Shown: positions 61,501-64,000 of the stretch, one piece after another | How the letters are laid out: each line of letters begins with the position of its first letter | Numbering within the stretch: the first letter of the stretch is position 1 | Assembly (NCBI GenBank): GCA_002633005.1 | Contig: NMRA01000937.1 | Span: forward strand, 1 to 64,000 | Direction: 5' to 3' | Source: Phoronis australis | Taxonomy: Eukaryota; Phoronida; Phoronidae | DNA: 64,000 bases | Notes under the pieces: generated by a model | Databases searched by the model: none | What the model was told of the DNA's origin: nothing | The model's input: only the letters and a program-made list of their open reading frames with translations | Position numbers and translations under genes: made by a program

Positions 61501-62693
61501 ACTTTTCATTTCAAGTTCCTATGTCATTGCTGCAGTACACCCACAGTGTACCTTACAAGTTCACATCTTATCCACAGTCCTTGGGGCCTCAGGCTGTCTG
61601 GAACTTTAAATACAGGAAACTGAATGAATATGCCCAGATGTGGAAATATTTGACTTGGAGCTTATCTTTGTAACAGTGGAGTGATTGTAAACAACCAAGA
61701 GTAGCAAGCAAATACTGAGAAGAGAGGAAGAGCTGAGAATATTGCAGCATGAAATGAGAAATAGGATTTACTTGTGCAATAACATAACGTAGATTGGCAA
61801 TTTACGTTGGTAAATAACACAAAAAATCAAAGGAAAATGCTATGATTGAAGCTGAGAAAGTGCTATGATAAATAACGCTTGGGAAAACGAATTCAATAAA
61901 TGAAACATTCGTTTTTCAATCCCTATTAAAACCTGCAATAAAACCGCTAATATGTAGGCGCATGAAAATGATAGCAGCGCTGCTAATAGAGTAACGTTTG
62001 CACTAAATGAAATCACCAAATTGTATAGGGAATGCTAAAGGTCTCTGTACTGAGGACGCTAATGAGAGGTGATTTACTAGCTCTAGTGTGTGTGTACAAC
62101 TAAACAGTGCTTCAGCAACATTCAAGGCATCTTTAGACAAGCATTGAGAGTATCCATTTCAGTACAAACAGTAGTTCCGTCATTAACTTCAAATTTATAT
62201 GAACTGTTTGGCTAAAAGACTAAACAGTAATTTTTCCTAATCAAGAAACTAGATTAGTTCAGTGTCTTAGGCTTTGATACACAATAACATTTACCTGTAA
62301 ATTTGCCTCTGATTTGTCATTCTTATTTGATGTTTCCAAGACAACCAGCAGTTCCTGAAGTAAGCATTGTGACAATTCTTTGCTATTCTGCACAGCAGCC
62401 AGTGTACACAAGTTCACCTCCCTTGTCACGCTGTTCACCTGTGCGGCCAAATCCAGGTACGGTGTTCCTTTGAAGGTCTCCACAAAGCGTTCCCCAACAT
62501 GGGTGCCAGCCCCAGAAAGGTGAGCCAGGACCTCATAGTACACATTCAGCTTGGAAGCGGCATCTTGTACCTCTGCCTGGAACGAAGGTAGTTCCGAGTG
62601 GAACAATGACCTGCCCTCCATACTCACTGGCACCCCAGGTCTGCTCTGTTTACTGGAGCCCCCATTGTGTAACTGTTTCCTAAGGTGGTCCAT
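52515..62693 (-). CDS. Serine/proline-rich protein with N-terminal helical domain, possibly GARRE1/KIAA0355-like, 7 coding exons
   Basis: Exons in transcription order: 62693-62295, 59211-58881, 58142-57716, 57021-56896, 56109-56016, 55226-55058, 52654-52515. All have GT-AG borders and matching phases, giving 561 residues ending FKLQ. Residues of about 35-165 are predicted helical (KLNVYYEVLAHLSGAG, SKELSQCLLQELLVVLE, IMAKCLALLVQAQCQVF). Their spacing resembles the N-terminal DUF4745-type domain of GARRE1, a Rac/RhoG-binding scaffold; this is from memory and not a computed match. The middle is Ser/Asn/Gln-rich with an SLPPPPLPNK tract at about 289-298 that could bind SH3 or EVH1 domains, then an acidic serine patch (SSSDESSNGDS). 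Exon 6 encodes a tryptophan-rich block (TWPPKQPWARQQ, FPMNWGDENVPKYGPVW) that looks strongly constrained. The start is the first in-frame ATG; a TTTGTTTAG acceptor 18 bases upstream suggests an untranslated first exon. The protein is much shorter than human GARRE1 (about 1070), so identity is uncertain while the gene structure is firm. Confidence 0.85.
54740..54803. repeat. Short tandem repeat of a CTATAAACACACAGT-like unit
   Basis: Four imperfect copies of about 16 bases in the last intron of the GARRE1-like gene. Confidence 0.8.
55648..55700 (+). mobile_element. Truncated tRNA-derived SINE-like fragment
   Basis: GAGGCAATGTGGCCTAGTGG contains a good tRNA A-box-like TGGCCTAGTGG. It runs into CACTGGGGCACACTGGG, also found in the minus-strand copy at 57186-57246. 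The B-box segment is missing here. Confidence 0.5.
57186..57246 (-). mobile_element. tRNA-derived SINE-like fragment with B box
   Basis: On the minus strand, GAGGTAGTGTGGCCTA is followed by GGGTTCAAGTCTC, a textbook RNA polymerase III B box, then CACTGGGGCACACTG. A full tRNA cloverleaf is not formed, so I call it a SINE head and not a tRNA gene. It sits in an intron of the GARRE1-like gene. Confidence 0.55.
59421..59910. mobile_element. MITE of about 490 bp with long (about 65 bp) terminal inverted repeats
   Basis: The left end CAGCCTCGTCCCCAAGCC and the next 45 bases are matched almost perfectly by the reverse complement of the right end (CAGCCTAGTCCCCAAGCC). Both contain AAGATGGCGCTGAT and CCATTTGAGGCTTGG. 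Flanks are CAAGAGTG on the left and CTAAGAGTG on the right, consistent with an 8-bp target duplication with one indel. The interior is AT-rich without a transposase. It sits in intron 1 of the GARRE1-like coding sequence. CAG ends and 8-bp duplication suggest hAT. Confidence 0.85.
60030..61290 (-). repeat. Dispersed repeat family F2, block D (minus orientation)
   Basis: The longest F2 block, in the first coding intron of the GARRE1-like gene. Monomers carry CCACTAGAGGGAGCAATGG (60051-60069) and CCACTAGGGGGAGCGACAG (60500-60518). Between them are CATGAACATCCATCC, AATAGGAACACAT(A)CCAAATTTC and AAnTTGCC phrases. It ends in GACGCCGGACAGGCATCG ... ATATGTGGGTACATGAAAA, the inverse of the left end of block C. 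Short open frames inside are not genes. Confidence 0.7.
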
Positions 62694-63460
62694 TCTCAGC
62701 CACAGTTGCAGCTAAACAAAGCAGTCAAAACAGCCCAAGGGCTTTATTGCTGATCAAAGCACAGTCCTGCATAATGAAACATCACTTGCCAAGCGGTGAG
62801 CTGTGAAATGGGCACTGTGTAATGTTGTAATTAATAAGCTGGGGGTGTGTTTCCTGCAAGGTAAATAAAAGTAACAATAAGGCACTTAGTTAAAATCTTT
62901 TAATAAAAGAGAATTGTGAAGTTGAGTAAAGGAATTGTCAGTATAACAAGTCCTTGTTAGCCCAAGGCTGCAAGGTCTTTGCTTCCTTTCACATATTGAC
63001 TTTACGTGTACCTCCCCTTGGATGTACTTTTTTATTATCTTGGAGAGAGCCAGACATTTATTAGCGTATTTGATAAATGTAGTATCAGATTGTCTACATT
63101 TTTTCAATATAAACATTCGTTCTGGTAACACTGTGATGAATTCTGGTCTGTTTTCTTGGGCCCCCGAGAAGTTGCAATGGATCTCAAGAATTTTGAAAGA
63201 GGAGTCCATGCCACCCCAGTAGAGCAAACACTTAATTACTGATCCATATCATAAATCAGTCACGCTATAATGCTAGCAATTACAGTTTTTTGCTCAACTT
63301 ATCAAACAGGCCAGTCATACTCAACTCAGCACTAATACCCTCCATTCCAATCAATGAATATCATAACACAGGACATAATAGCATAATGCATGTTTAGTGC
63401 CTAATGGGAACACTGACCCCTCAGCTCAGCCTGTTAGCTAACAGCACTGAGAGACATCAC
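62694..63460. other. Upstream region of the GARRE1-like gene
   Basis: Probably intron and untranslated first exon of the minus-strand gene. A minus-strand open frame of 113 codons (63227-62886) is present, but I recognise no family in it and see no matching splice context. It may be chance or an old transposon remnant. Confidence 0.4.
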
Positions 63461-64000
63461 TTGCCACAAACAATTCTTAGGGCCTGGTGAATGAAAGCAA
63501 AATGTGAATCCTAAGAAATGTACCAGCCATGCACAAGGGATATATTAAGTCCCATTTAGACATCAACTTTTGGCCCAGGGTTGCCACAAACAATCCTTGG
63601 GGCCTGGTGAATGAAAGCAAAATGTGAATCCTAAGAAATGTACCAGCCATGCACAAGGGATATATTAAGTCCCATTTAGACATCAACTTTTGGCCCAGGG
63701 TTGCCACAAACAATCCTTGGGGCCTGGTGAATGAAAGCAAAATGTGAATCCTAAGAAATGTACCAGCCATGCACAAGGGATATATTAAGTCCCATTTAGA
63801 CATCAACTTTTGGCCCAGGGTTGCCACAAACAATCCTTGGGGCCTGGTGAATGAAAGCAAAATGTGAATCCTAAGAAATGTACCAGCCATGCACAAGGGA
63901 TATATTAAGTCCCATTTAGACATCAACTTTTGGCCCAGGGTTGCCACAAACAATCCTTGGGGCCTGGTGAATGAAAGCAAAATGTGAATCCTAAGAAATG
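63461..64000. repeat. 120-bp tandem satellite, 4.5 copies, running off the window end
   Basis: Units begin at 63461, 63581, 63701, 63821 and 63941 (partial), each TTGCCACAAACAAT then GGCCTGGTGAATGAAAGC, through AACTTTTGGCCCAGGG. Units 2-4 are identical; unit 1 differs only at two bases near 63475-63479. Since 120 is divisible by three, one minus-strand frame stays open over the whole array with a 40-residue repeat. I regard that as a by-product. Confidence 0.97.

Noticed and set aside
62886-63227. 113-codon minus-strand frame as an extra exon or gene
   Set aside because: No family resemblance, a lysine-rich AT-driven composition and no phase-compatible splice path into the next exon; left as unassigned.
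63477-63980. 167-codon minus-strand repetitive protein
   Set aside because: Exact 120-bp satellite units keep any stop-free frame open; no start context, no flanking gene structure.

Overview
The window is animal nuclear DNA, AT-rich, with introns of several hundred to several thousand bases. It is dense in small non-autonomous transposons, fold-backs and dispersed repeats. Four protein-coding genes could be reconstructed exon by exon with consistent splice phases. Gene content and structure suggest an invertebrate deuterostome such as a lancelet, acorn worm or echinoderm; I cannot choose between these from sequence alone. A single ring-finger gene here resembles both vertebrate RNF114 and RNF166, which fits a pre-duplication genome. 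Three lone N bases mark assembly joins. Two of them separate near-identical neighbouring copies (about 0.85 kb and 1.69 kb), as expected when two alleles of a very heterozygous animal are laid end to end.

Layout. 1-3387: gene-free, possibly the 3' end of an upstream gene, with a small inverted-repeat transposon and a direct duplication. 3388-13898 (+): NAE1 (APPBP1), regulatory half of the NEDD8-activating enzyme, 16 coding exons, 539 residues. 15799-25390 (-): an RNF114/RNF166-type ubiquitin ligase, 6 coding exons, 217 residues, convergent with NAE1; its upstream side holds a hairpin with a canonical kappa-B sequence in and beside the loop. 25391-34601: no confident gene, two duplicated blocks and dispersed repeats. 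34602-41684 (+): TWSG1 (Twisted gastrulation), 3 coding exons, 229 residues. Its first intron holds a roughly 98-bp tandem array made from the 3' end of its own first coding exon, splice donor included. 41685-52514: no confident gene, with two inverted-repeat elements. 52515-62693 (-): a 561-residue, 7-exon gene for a serine/proline-rich protein; its N-terminal helical region resembles, with moderate to low confidence, GARRE1/KIAA0355. 63461-64000: a 120-bp satellite running off the window end.

The genes do not form one pathway. NAE1 and the ring-finger ligase both belong to ubiquitin-type modification, TWSG1 is a secreted BMP modulator, and the last gene is probably a cytoplasmic scaffold. 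The most unusual features are the TWSG1 exon-derived array, tandem repeats that begin exactly at a NAE1 splice donor, and a dispersed repeat family that carries many copies of a motif resembling the CTCF insulator core. I found no operon-like, CRISPR-like or clearly new enzymatic system.
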